Assembly: GCA_035255485.1 (NCBI GenBank)
Contig: DATEZO010000052.1
Span: 1-29,907 of the forward strand
DNA: 29,907 bases
Direction: 5' to 3'
DNA from: DATEZO01 sp035255485
Lineage (GTDB): Bacteria > Pseudomonadota > Gammaproteobacteria > Burkholderiales > Burkholderiaceae_D
The notes under the pieces are model-generated. The model did not search any database. It was not told where the DNA came from and worked only from the letters and a program-made list of their open reading frames with translations. How positions within the stretch are numbered: the first letter of the stretch is position 1; each line of letters begins with the position of its first letter. The position numbers and the translations under genes are program-made. Below, piece after piece: positions 23,897 to 29,907 of the stretch.

Positions 23897-25911
23897 CGAC
23901 AGGCGGTTAACAGGGATTTCAGTTGAGACAAGGCATCAGGACTTGAGCTGCCGTCTGCAACATCATATTGTACGGCCTCATATAATTGTAGGAAACGTTC
24001 GACCGCGTCCCTGGTTTGTGGCGCAAGAGGCGAATCGATCGCGGTCAGCCGGGCGCAATAGGCGCGCGGCCCCTCATGCAGCGCACGCGGCACTCCCTTG
24101 CGCGCCATGTTCTTGCATAGCGTTGCATACACCGCCGCGACCGGATCGCTTGTTTGCCGATTCCTGATCAGGATTGCGGCAATCGCTGCCATGACCAGCG
24201 AACCGGTCGCCAGCATCAGTCCGGTCAATATGCGCCAGTCGGGTTCTTTGAAGCCGAGCAGCTGCAACAGTTCCCTTTGTTTTTCAGGCGAATAATTCAA
24301 TACCGATTGGTTCCATCTATTCGTCATGGCATCCCAATTGACGCGCAATACGGACAGCCATGGACTGCGGCCGGCATCGAGCTGTACCAGCCCGCCGAAC
24401 AGGCGGCGCGGCAGGACTTCCGAAAGACTCTTTTCAATCCGATCCGGCGCCACGGCGGCAGTCGGATCAAGGCGCACCCAACCGCGTTTTTCAAGCCAGA
24501 CTTCGGCCCATGCATGGGCATCCGACTGGCGTACCGTCAGGTAGCCATCGACCGGATTGATTTCACCGCCCTGATAGCCGGTGACGACACGCGCCGGTAT
24601 GCCGGATGCCCGCATCAGCACGACGAAAGCGCTCGCATAGTGCTCGCAAAATCCGGCGCGCGAGGAAAACAGAAAGTCATCGATTGCATCTTTTCCAAGC
24701 AGCGGCGGCGCCAGCGTATAGCGGAAATTCTGATTGCGGAAGAATTGCAGTACGGCGTTGATGATGGCGGTATGGTCATGCAACTGCTGGCGCAGGTGGC
24801 GGGCGAATGCAAGCGTTTCCGGGTTGAAGCCGGGTGGCAATCCAAGCCAGCCCTGCAAGACAGCCGCCGCCGCATTCGGCTGCACATCAAAATCGGTATA
24901 CGAAGCGGCCTCATAGCGCACGCGCTGATCGATCGGGTTTTGCGTCAGCAATTGCAGTTCGGCCGAGAACCCCGAGGGATTACCCGGCAATAGCGGTGCA
25001 GCATTCGGCATTTCCAGAGCGAATAGCCAGCGCCGGCCGTTCGGTTCAAGCGTCACCTGATGGCGCAACGGTACGCCGCGCCAACGGATCTGGATGGACT
25101 GATTGAGCGCCGGCTGCGGCGGTAACGGAGTCCAGGTGCGGCCGTCATACTGGCCAAACACGATGCTGCGCCAGTACAGCTTCGATTTTGGCGGCGCAGG
25201 ATCGATGAATTTGACGCGAAAGGCGATGTCGTCCGATTGCGTGAGGTTGGCGATGCTGCCGGGCGCCATGCTTTCGGATAGGCCGATACGGCCCGTGTAG
25301 GCATCGCCTGGCACACCCCACAATGGCCCCTGAATCCGGGGAAACAGGAAAAACGGCACCAGCATGACGGGGATTGCCAGTCCCGCGATCAGCGCTCCCA
25401 GGCGCAGCCGCTGCCGCAGGGGCGGTACCGTGCCGGTATATTGAAAGGACAATTGGGTTGTCAGTAGCGCAATCAGGACTACCAGCATGAATAACGCGAT
25501 GCCGATCGATTGCGAATAAAAAAAGGTGGCGAGCATCAGGAAAAAACTCAGGAACACGATGACATGCAGGTCCCGCCTGGCATGCATCTCCAGCAGCTTC
25601 AATGACAGCAGCAGTACCAGCATGGCGACGCCGGCCTCGCGCCCGAGCAGCGTTTTGTAGCTCCAGTAAACCCCGGCCATGGCGAGCGCGGCCAGCGGCA
25701 GCAGCAGCCAGCGCGGCGGCATCCGGCTGCCGTGAAACGTGATCCAGCCGCGCCACAGCAGCAGCGCGGTGGAAAACGCTGGAATCCACCACGGCAAATG
25801 GCTTGCATGCGGCGCCAGTACCAGCGCACAGGTGACCAGCAACAGCAGCGTGTCGGATTTGTCGCGCGGCAGGCTGCGGGCAAGGCTGGCAAATGACGTA
25901 TGCCGCATCAT
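23893..25911 (-). CDS. TgpA-like membrane protein with periplasmic transglutaminase domain
   Basis: A 672-residue inner-membrane protein. It has about six hydrophobic segments between 20 and 190 and a large periplasmic part containing a transglutaminase-like domain. The likely triad is Cys422 (RAGFCEHYASAF), His466 (SDAHAWAEVW) and Asp482 (RLDPTAA). A C-terminal membrane helix (about 562-582) precedes a cytoplasmic tail. This matches the DUF3488/transglutaminase family typified by TgpA, which is essential in P. aeruginosa; its substrate is unknown to me. Start: ATG 25911 overlaps the stop of the DUF58 gene as ATGA; ATG 25908 directly follows and is better spaced from AGGGA. Frame open further upstream lies within the DUF58 gene and is not used. 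The stop overlaps the mltB start. Confidence 0.93.
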   Translation of the reverse strand: MMRHTSFASLARSLPRDKSDTLLLLVTCALVLAPHASHLPWWIPAFSTALLLWRGWITFHGSRMPPRWLLLPLAALAMAGVYWSYKTLLGREAGVAMLVLLLSLKLLEMHARRDLHVIVFLSFFLMLATFFYSQSIGIALFMLVVLIALLTTQLSFQYTGTVPPLRQRLRLGALIAGLAIPVMLVPFFLFPRIQGPLWGVPGDAYTGRIGLSESMAPGSIANLTQSDDIAFRVKFIDPAPPKSKLYWRSIVFGQYDGRTWTPLPPQPALNQSIQIRWRGVPLRHQVTLEPNGRRWLFALEMPNAAPLLPGNPSGFSAELQLLTQNPIDQRVRYEAASYTDFDVQPNAAAAVLQGWLGLPPGFNPETLAFARHLRQQLHDHTAIINAVLQFFRNQNFRYTLAPPLLGKDAIDDFLFSSRAGFCEHYASAFVVLMRASGIPARVVTGYQGGEINPVDGYLTVRQSDAHAWAEVWLEKRGWVRLDPTAAVAPDRIEKSLSEVLPRRLFGGLVQLDAGRSPWLSVLRVNWDAMTNRWNQSVLNYSPEKQRELLQLLGFKEPDWRILTGLMLATGSLVMAAIAAILIRNRQTSDPVAAVYATLCKNMARKGVPRALHEGPRAYCARLTAIDSPLAPQTRDAVERFLQLYEAVQYDVADGSSSPDALSQLKSLLTACR

Positions 25912-26906
25912 CTTCCCTGGTATAGCGCCAGCGCGCGCAGGCAGGCATCCCGATGCGCGGGACCGAGCGCTGCCGGCAGAGCGATGTCGTCCAGCCGAAA
26001 TGCATAGGCAAGACCGCGCGATTCCGCTTCGATGACCCAGCGCGTCATGCGTGACAGCTTCAATTCGAGCGCCATGTCGCGGGGCAGCGCTTCGAGATCG
26101 AGGCAAATCTCGCCGGCGGCACCGCCTTCAAAATGCTTGGCAACCAGCGCACCGTGCGAATCGGCGCCGGTTCTGGCGATTTGCCGCCACGCCAGTTGCC
26201 TCAGCGAATCGCCAGCCTGGTAGGCGCGCACGCCGGCAAAGTCGTCATGCCCAGCCTGGCCCTTGCCGTCTTCCAGGTCCCGGCCCGCCGTTGGCAGCGG
26301 CGGCGCATTGTCTTCCGGACGCGGATACACAAGCGCATGTGCGTCGGGATGCCAGTAGCTCCATGCGCGCAGCAGGCCGAGCGGAAACTGCGTCCGCAGT
26401 CGCACGCGCGGTGCGGCCAGCCAGCCGCGCCGGGTTGCGGTCACCGATAGCGACACGGTGCGCACCGAGTGCGCGGCGATGTCCGTTGCCTGCTCGATAT
26501 CGGGCAGGTCAGCGCCGATGAAACCGAGCCAGATGGCATAGCGGTCGCCATTGCGCTGATTGACCAGATGCAGCTCGAAGCGCACATCTTCTCCGGCAAA
26601 GGCCGGTTGTACACGGCCGGCGCTCAGGCGCAGGTACGCCAGATTGCGGAATGTCAGGTACATGCCAACCAATGCGCAGCCGGCAATCAGAAAGGTCAGC
26701 GCAAGGCCGAGGCTCAGGTTGTAATTCACGGCGCCGATGAACAGCAGTCCCAGCAGCACGCCGAAAGCGAGGCCGGCGCGAGACGGCATGATGAAGACGC
26801 GGCGCTGGCCGAGAAAGACTTCGCCCGATTCGGCAGCCGGCAGCCGGAACAGCCATTGGTCGAGCCGGCATCTTATTGATCCGGCACGATGAGGTATTGA
26901 TTTCAT
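25908..26906 (-). CDS. DUF58 domain membrane protein (MoxR companion)
   Basis: A 332-residue protein with two neighbouring hydrophobic segments (about 44-61 and 65-84), a beta-rich middle and the DUF58 signature at about 223-246 (FAGVRAYQAGDSLRQLAWRQ...), then a shortened von Willebrand A-like end. DUF58 proteins are almost always encoded beside MoxR ATPases and are thought to be their partners; the molecular task is not known. ATG 26906 has AGGA about 6 nt upstream. 106 nt separate it from moxR, wider than the usual close junction, and this gap holds a hairpin-forming repeat. The stop overlaps the tgpA-like start. Confidence 0.92.
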   Translation of the reverse strand: MKSIPHRAGSIRCRLDQWLFRLPAAESGEVFLGQRRVFIMPSRAGLAFGVLLGLLFIGAVNYNLSLGLALTFLIAGCALVGMYLTFRNLAYLRLSAGRVQPAFAGEDVRFELHLVNQRNGDRYAIWLGFIGADLPDIEQATDIAAHSVRTVSLSVTATRRGWLAAPRVRLRTQFPLGLLRAWSYWHPDAHALVYPRPEDNAPPLPTAGRDLEDGKGQAGHDDFAGVRAYQAGDSLRQLAWRQIARTGADSHGALVAKHFEGGAAGEICLDLEALPRDMALELKLSRMTRWVIEAESRGLAYAFRLDDIALPAALGPAHRDACLRALALYQGR

Positions 26907-26920
26907 CGTGTCCTGTTCTC

Positions 26921-26943
26921 ACCCTCTCCTTTCGGGAGAGGGT
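26921..26943. repeat. CCCTCTCC / GGAGAGGG hairpin repeat between moxR and DUF58
   Basis: ACCCTCTCC (26921-26929) and GGAGAGGGT (26935-26943) form a 9-bp stem with a 5-nt loop, followed by a further purine-rich GGGGAGAGGGG (26945-26955). Elements of this CCCTCTCC...GGAGAGGG kind are common dispersed intergenic repeats in Proteobacteria. There is no T-run on either side, so it is not an intrinsic terminator. It sits just upstream of the DUF58 ribosome site. Confidence 0.8.
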
Positions 26944-27012
26944 TGGGGAGAGGGGATCCGGTTCCAATCCTGTTCGTTCCGGATCTTTAATCTGCTGTGC
27001 ATGGTCACGGCC

Positions 27013-27933
27013 TCAGACTGCCACCGACTTCATCAATTGCGTAATCAGATCGCGGCTGCCGAGCGCCGCGCCACCGGTTGATTTCAGCGGCCGCAGGCGG
27101 TGCGCCGCCACCGGCAGCAAGACCGCCTGCACATCTTCCGGTATCACATGGTTGCGTCCTTCCAGCGCGGCCCAGGCGCGTGCCGCCCGCAACAGCGCAA
27201 TCGCGGCGCGCGGGCTCAGGCCCTCGGCGAACAGGCCGCTGCGGCGCGACGCCTGCGTCAGCGCCTGGATGTAATCGATCAGCGCCGCCGACGCATGCAC
27301 CTCTTTCAACGCACGCTGCGCCACGGTCAACTCTTCCGGCTGCATTGCCATTCGCATCGATTGCAGCAGCGTGCGGCGGTCCTCGCCCATCAGCAGCGCC
27401 CGTTCCGAGGCGGCATCCGGATAACCGAGCGACAGGCACATCAGGAACCGGTCCAGCTGCGATTCCGGCAGCTGGAACGTGCCGATCTGATGCGTCGGAT
27501 TCTGGGTCGCGATCACGAAAAACGGTTGCGGCAAATCGCGCGTGACGCCATCCGCGGTCACCTGCCGTTCTTCCATCGCCTCCAGCAATGCGGATTGGGT
27601 TTTCGGCGTGGCGCGATTGATTTCATCGGCCAGCAATACCTGCGCGAACACCGGGCCCGGATGGAAGGTAAAACAGTTCTTGTCCCGATCGAAAATCGAG
27701 ATGCCGACCACATCCGCCGGCAGCAGGTCGCTGGTGAACTGGATGCGGTTGAACTTCAGTCCGAGCGATACCGCCAGCGCGTGCGCCAGCGTGGTCTTGC
27801 CCACGCCGGGAACATCCTCGATCAGCAAGTGGCCGCCAGCCAGCAGGCACACCAGCGACTGGCGGATCTGCAGCTCCTTGCCGACAATGATTTGACTGAC
27901 TTGCCGGGCTGCGGCGTGTAATTTGGCAAACAT
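27013..27933 (-). CDS. MoxR-family AAA+ ATPase
   Basis: A 306-residue AAA+ ATPase of the MoxR type, chaperone-like partners of DUF58 or VWA proteins. Walker A GVGKTT (43-48), Walker B LLADEIN (100-106), sensor-1 Asn in ATQNP (145), QLDRF (161-163 DRF), and a C-terminal lid with GLSPRAAIALLRAARAWA containing the sensor-2 arginine. Start: ATG 27933 gives MFAKLHAAARQVSQIIVGKE; a TTG at 27960 is in frame but less likely. It is the first gene of the unit moxR, DUF58, tgpA-like, mltB, all on the minus strand. A 202-bp divergent gap to the GTPase gene should hold its promoter, which I could not define. Confidence 0.94.
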   Translation of the reverse strand: MFAKLHAAARQVSQIIVGKELQIRQSLVCLLAGGHLLIEDVPGVGKTTLAHALAVSLGLKFNRIQFTSDLLPADVVGISIFDRDKNCFTFHPGPVFAQVLLADEINRATPKTQSALLEAMEERQVTADGVTRDLPQPFFVIATQNPTHQIGTFQLPESQLDRFLMCLSLGYPDAASERALLMGEDRRTLLQSMRMAMQPEELTVAQRALKEVHASAALIDYIQALTQASRRSGLFAEGLSPRAAIALLRAARAWAALEGRNHVIPEDVQAVLLPVAAHRLRPLKSTGGAALGSRDLITQLMKSVAV

Positions 27934-28135
27934 GGGTATCCGTAACAGGAAGCATCGCAAAAGGCACTGTACGCGGCTATGCCGGAATTTGCTTGCGTCG
28001 TGTCAAGTGCGATACGGCCGCATGGCAAAAAAGGGCGCCCGGCGTGACCACGCCTGCGCCGGCGCGGGCAGAACCGGAAAAATGCGGTGCCACATGCGGG
28101 TAAAATAGCGATTGCTCCATTTTGATTGAATCCGC

Positions 28136-29047
28136 ATGTCCATACAATGGTTCCCCGGTCACATGAACGCCGCCCGCAAGAAAGCGGCGGAATCCATGGA
28201 AAAGACCGATCTGGTGATCGAGGTGCTCGACGCGCGCCTGCCGCAAGCCAGTTGCAATCCGATGATCGACCAGCTGCGCAAGCATCGCCAGCGCCCCTGC
28301 CTGAAAATCCTCAACAAGGCCGACCTGGCCGATCCGGCGGCAACCAAAGCCTGGCTCGATTACTATAACGCGCAAAAGGATGTATATGCGGTCGCCCTGA
28401 GCTGCAAGAAACCGGCGGACGTGGCGAAAGTGCCTGGCTTTGCGCTGAAGCAGGCGCCGCATCGCGGTACCGCGTTGAAGCCGTTGCGCATGATGATCAT
28501 GGGCATACCGAATGTCGGTAAATCGACCCTGATGAATGCGCTCCTGAAAAAGCGCGTGGCGGCGGTCGGCGACGAGCCGGCGGTGACCAAGATGCAGCAG
28601 CGCCTGTACCTTGGCAACAACATGGTACTGATCGATACGCCCGGCATGCTGTGGCCGAAGATTGCGCACCCGAGCGACGGCCTGATGCTGGCCGCCAGCC
28701 ACGCGATCGGCAGCAATGCGCTGATCGAGGAAGAAGTCGCGACCTTCCTGGCCGATGTATTGCTGGCGCGCTACCCGCAACTGCTGGCGGCGCGCTACGG
28801 GTTTTCCACCGACGGCATCGACGGCGTCAGCGTGATCGAAGGCGTCGCTGCCCGGCGCGGTTTTCGCCTGAAAGGCGGCGAACCCGACCTGGAAAAAGCC
28901 GCGCACACGCTGCTGCAGGATTACCGCAGCGGGGCGCTGGGCCGCATCAGCCTGGAAACGCCGGCAAGCCGGATTGCCCTGCTGGCCAGCTATCAGCCGC
29001 CGCCTTCGCTGGGCGAGCCGCAGGAAACCGATGAAGAGGATGGTTGA
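28136..29047 (+). CDS. rbgA: ribosome biogenesis GTPase of the RbgA / YlqF type
   Basis: Circularly permuted GTPase acting in late assembly of the 50S subunit in Bacillus (RbgA). The 303-residue protein opens MSIQWFPGHMNAARK, the family N terminus. The G motifs follow in permuted order: G4 NKAD (60-63), G5-like LSCKK (88-92), G1 GIPNVGKST (123-131) and G3 DTPG (167-170). A C-terminal helical domain and an acidic end (ETDEEDG) complete it. The family is less usual in Gammaproteobacteria but found in Betaproteobacteria. TAAAAT at 28101-28106 may be a -10, without a -35; no Shine-Dalgarno site is evident. A crotonase gene follows after 60 nt. Confidence 0.93.
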   Translation: MSIQWFPGHMNAARKKAAESMEKTDLVIEVLDARLPQASCNPMIDQLRKHRQRPCLKILNKADLADPAATKAWLDYYNAQKDVYAVALSCKKPADVAKVPGFALKQAPHRGTALKPLRMMIMGIPNVGKSTLMNALLKKRVAAVGDEPAVTKMQQRLYLGNNMVLIDTPGMLWPKIAHPSDGLMLAASHAIGSNALIEEEVATFLADVLLARYPQLLAARYGFSTDGIDGVSVIEGVAARRGFRLKGGEPDLEKAAHTLLQDYRSGALGRISLETPASRIALLASYQPPPSLGEPQETDEEDG

Positions 29048-29107
29048 CGTGTTCCGCGATCGGCGCGGATCTATTGAACAACGACATTTTCAGGAATGGA
29101 CGCTCCC

Positions 29108-29907
29108 ATGAATGCACCAACTTCCACCGGACACATCGCGCCATGCGTGCTCAGGACCGCATCGAACGGCGTCGTCACGCTGACGCTCAATCGCGGCGAC
29201 CGCTTCAACCCGCTCTCGGAAGAAATGATGCTTGCCCTGCAAGCCGAACTGGAGGCGACCGCGCAGGATGCAAGCGCGCGCGTGGTGGTGCTGGCCGCCA
29301 CCGGCAAGGCGTTTTGCGCGGGGCATGACCTGAAGCAGATGCGCGCCAATCCGTCCGCCGACTTTTACCGGACGCTGTTCCGGCAATGCAGCAAGCTGAT
29401 GCTGACGATCCAGGCGCTGCCGCAACCCGTGATTGCGCGGGTGCAGGGCATTGCCACCGCCGCCGGCTGCCAGCTGGTGTCGATGTGCGATCTTGCGGTG
29501 GCGTCGGCGGAGGCGAAGTTCGCCGTGTCGGGCGTCAACTATGGGCTGTTCTGCTCGACACCGGCGGTCGGCCTGTCGCGCAACGTCTCGCGCAAGGAAG
29601 CGATGGAAATGCTGCTGACCGGCGATTTCATCGATGCCGACACCGCCAGGGTGCGCGGGCTGGTGAACCGGGTCGTGCCCGCGGACCGGCTCGACGCCGA
29701 AATCGCCACGCTGACCGCCAGCATTCTTGCCAAGCCCGCCGTCGCGGTCGCCATGGGCAAGCAATTGTTCTACAAGCAGCTCGACATGGGAATCGAGGCC
29801 GCATACCAGCTGGCCGAGCAGACAATGACATGCAACATGATGGAAGAAGCCGCGCAGGAAGGCGTGCAAGCCTTCATCGAAAAGCGCGCGCCGGCCTGGC
29901 GGCATGA
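29108..29907 (+). CDS. enoyl-CoA hydratase/isomerase (crotonase) family protein, 3' end outside the window
   Basis: A crotonase-fold acyl-CoA enzyme, 266 codons visible and still open at the window edge (the last two bases begin another codon). It has GVVTLTLNRGDRFNPLSEEM, the first oxyanion-hole element KAFCAGHDLKQM, the second in GIATAAGCQLVSMCDLAVAS, and FIEKRAPAW near the end, so little is missing. Compared with rat enoyl-CoA hydratase, the position of Glu144 is Gln122 and that of Glu164 is Gly142. Both hydratase glutamates are lacking, a pattern seen in ECHDC3-like relatives. The exact reaction is therefore unknown. The start ATG 29108 has a modest GGACG 7 nt upstream. No neighbour hints at a fatty-acid pathway. 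Confidence 0.9.
   Translation, partial: MNAPTSTGHIAPCVLRTASNGVVTLTLNRGDRFNPLSEEMMLALQAELEATAQDASARVVVLAATGKAFCAGHDLKQMRANPSADFYRTLFRQCSKLMLTIQALPQPVIARVQGIATAAGCQLVSMCDLAVASAEAKFAVSGVNYGLFCSTPAVGLSRNVSRKEAMEMLLTGDFIDADTARVRGLVNRVVPADRLDAEIATLTASILAKPAVAVAMGKQLFYKQLDMGIEAAYQLAEQTMTCNMMEEAAQEGVQAFIEKRAPAWRH

Noticed and set aside
24154..24993. A 279-codon plus-strand frame within the transglutaminase gene.
   Set aside because: The opposite strand encodes the complete catalytic domain; nothing in this frame resembles a protein family.
25145..26011. A 288-codon minus-strand frame overlapping the transglutaminase N-terminal part and the DUF58 end in another frame.
   Set aside because: Both real genes are supported by membrane segments, motifs and the ATGA junction.
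27100..27921. A 273-codon plus-strand frame opposite moxR.
   Set aside because: moxR has full Walker and sensor motifs; this frame is Arg/Gln/His-rich shadow sequence.
28056..28065. GCGCCGGCGC palindrome between moxR and the GTPase gene.
   Set aside because: Short and expected by chance in GC-rich DNA; no T-run, no second copy nearby.
27977..28906. A 309-codon minus-strand frame opposite the RbgA-type GTPase.
   Set aside because: The GTPase carries all G motifs; the antisense frame has no supporting features.
29090..29905. A 271-codon minus-strand frame opposite the crotonase gene.
   Set aside because: The plus strand encodes a full crotonase fold; the antisense frame is composition-driven.

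Overview
The window is ordinary chromosomal DNA of a betaproteobacterium, most likely Oxalobacteraceae and Herminiimonas-like. That placement is an inference from three things: the gene order gyrA-serC-pheA-hisC-tyrA-aroA-cmk-rpsA-ihfB-lapA-lapB, the barrel-less OmpA proteins with a two-cysteine N-terminal domain, and general protein character remembered from the family. Genes are dense and moderately GC-rich. No CRISPR array, transposase, integrase, phage gene, tRNA or rRNA was seen.

Left part (1-3676, minus strand): a complete tmRNA gene (ssrA) whose CCA end is exactly base 1, then gph, ubiG, and two tandem OmpA-family genes. A strong intrinsic terminator separates ompA from ubiG. The 380-bp gap before gyrA holds a perfect 16-bp tandem repeat.

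Centre (4057-21340, plus strand): gyrA and serC overlap by 4 nt, followed by pheA, hisC, tyrA and aroA. These supply phosphoserine and the shikimate-to-Phe/Tyr pathway. A small helix-hairpin-helix gene overlaps the end of aroA. Then come cmk, rpsA and ihfB, closed by a terminator. lapA, lapB, ugd and hldA form an envelope/LPS block (LPS assembly control, UDP-glucuronate, heptose phosphate). A secreted ComEA-like protein with its own terminator and cysM finish this half.

Right part (21352-29907): a small HTH regulator on the minus strand faces a 515-bp, very AT-rich non-coding gap (24% GC over its core) with several inverted repeats, then yaeQ. Next is a minus-strand envelope operon read moxR, DUF58, tgpA-like transglutaminase, mltB; the last three genes are joined by ATGA overlaps. 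On the plus strand follow an RbgA/YlqF-type GTPase and a crotonase-family gene that runs off the window.

No clearly new system was found. The most useful leads are glutamine at GyrA position 83, a crotonase-fold protein lacking both usual catalytic glutamates, a lytic transglycosylase translationally coupled to a transglutaminase, the AT-rich regulatory gap beside the HTH gene, and a tiny ORF with a strong ribosome site just ahead of rpsA, which has none.
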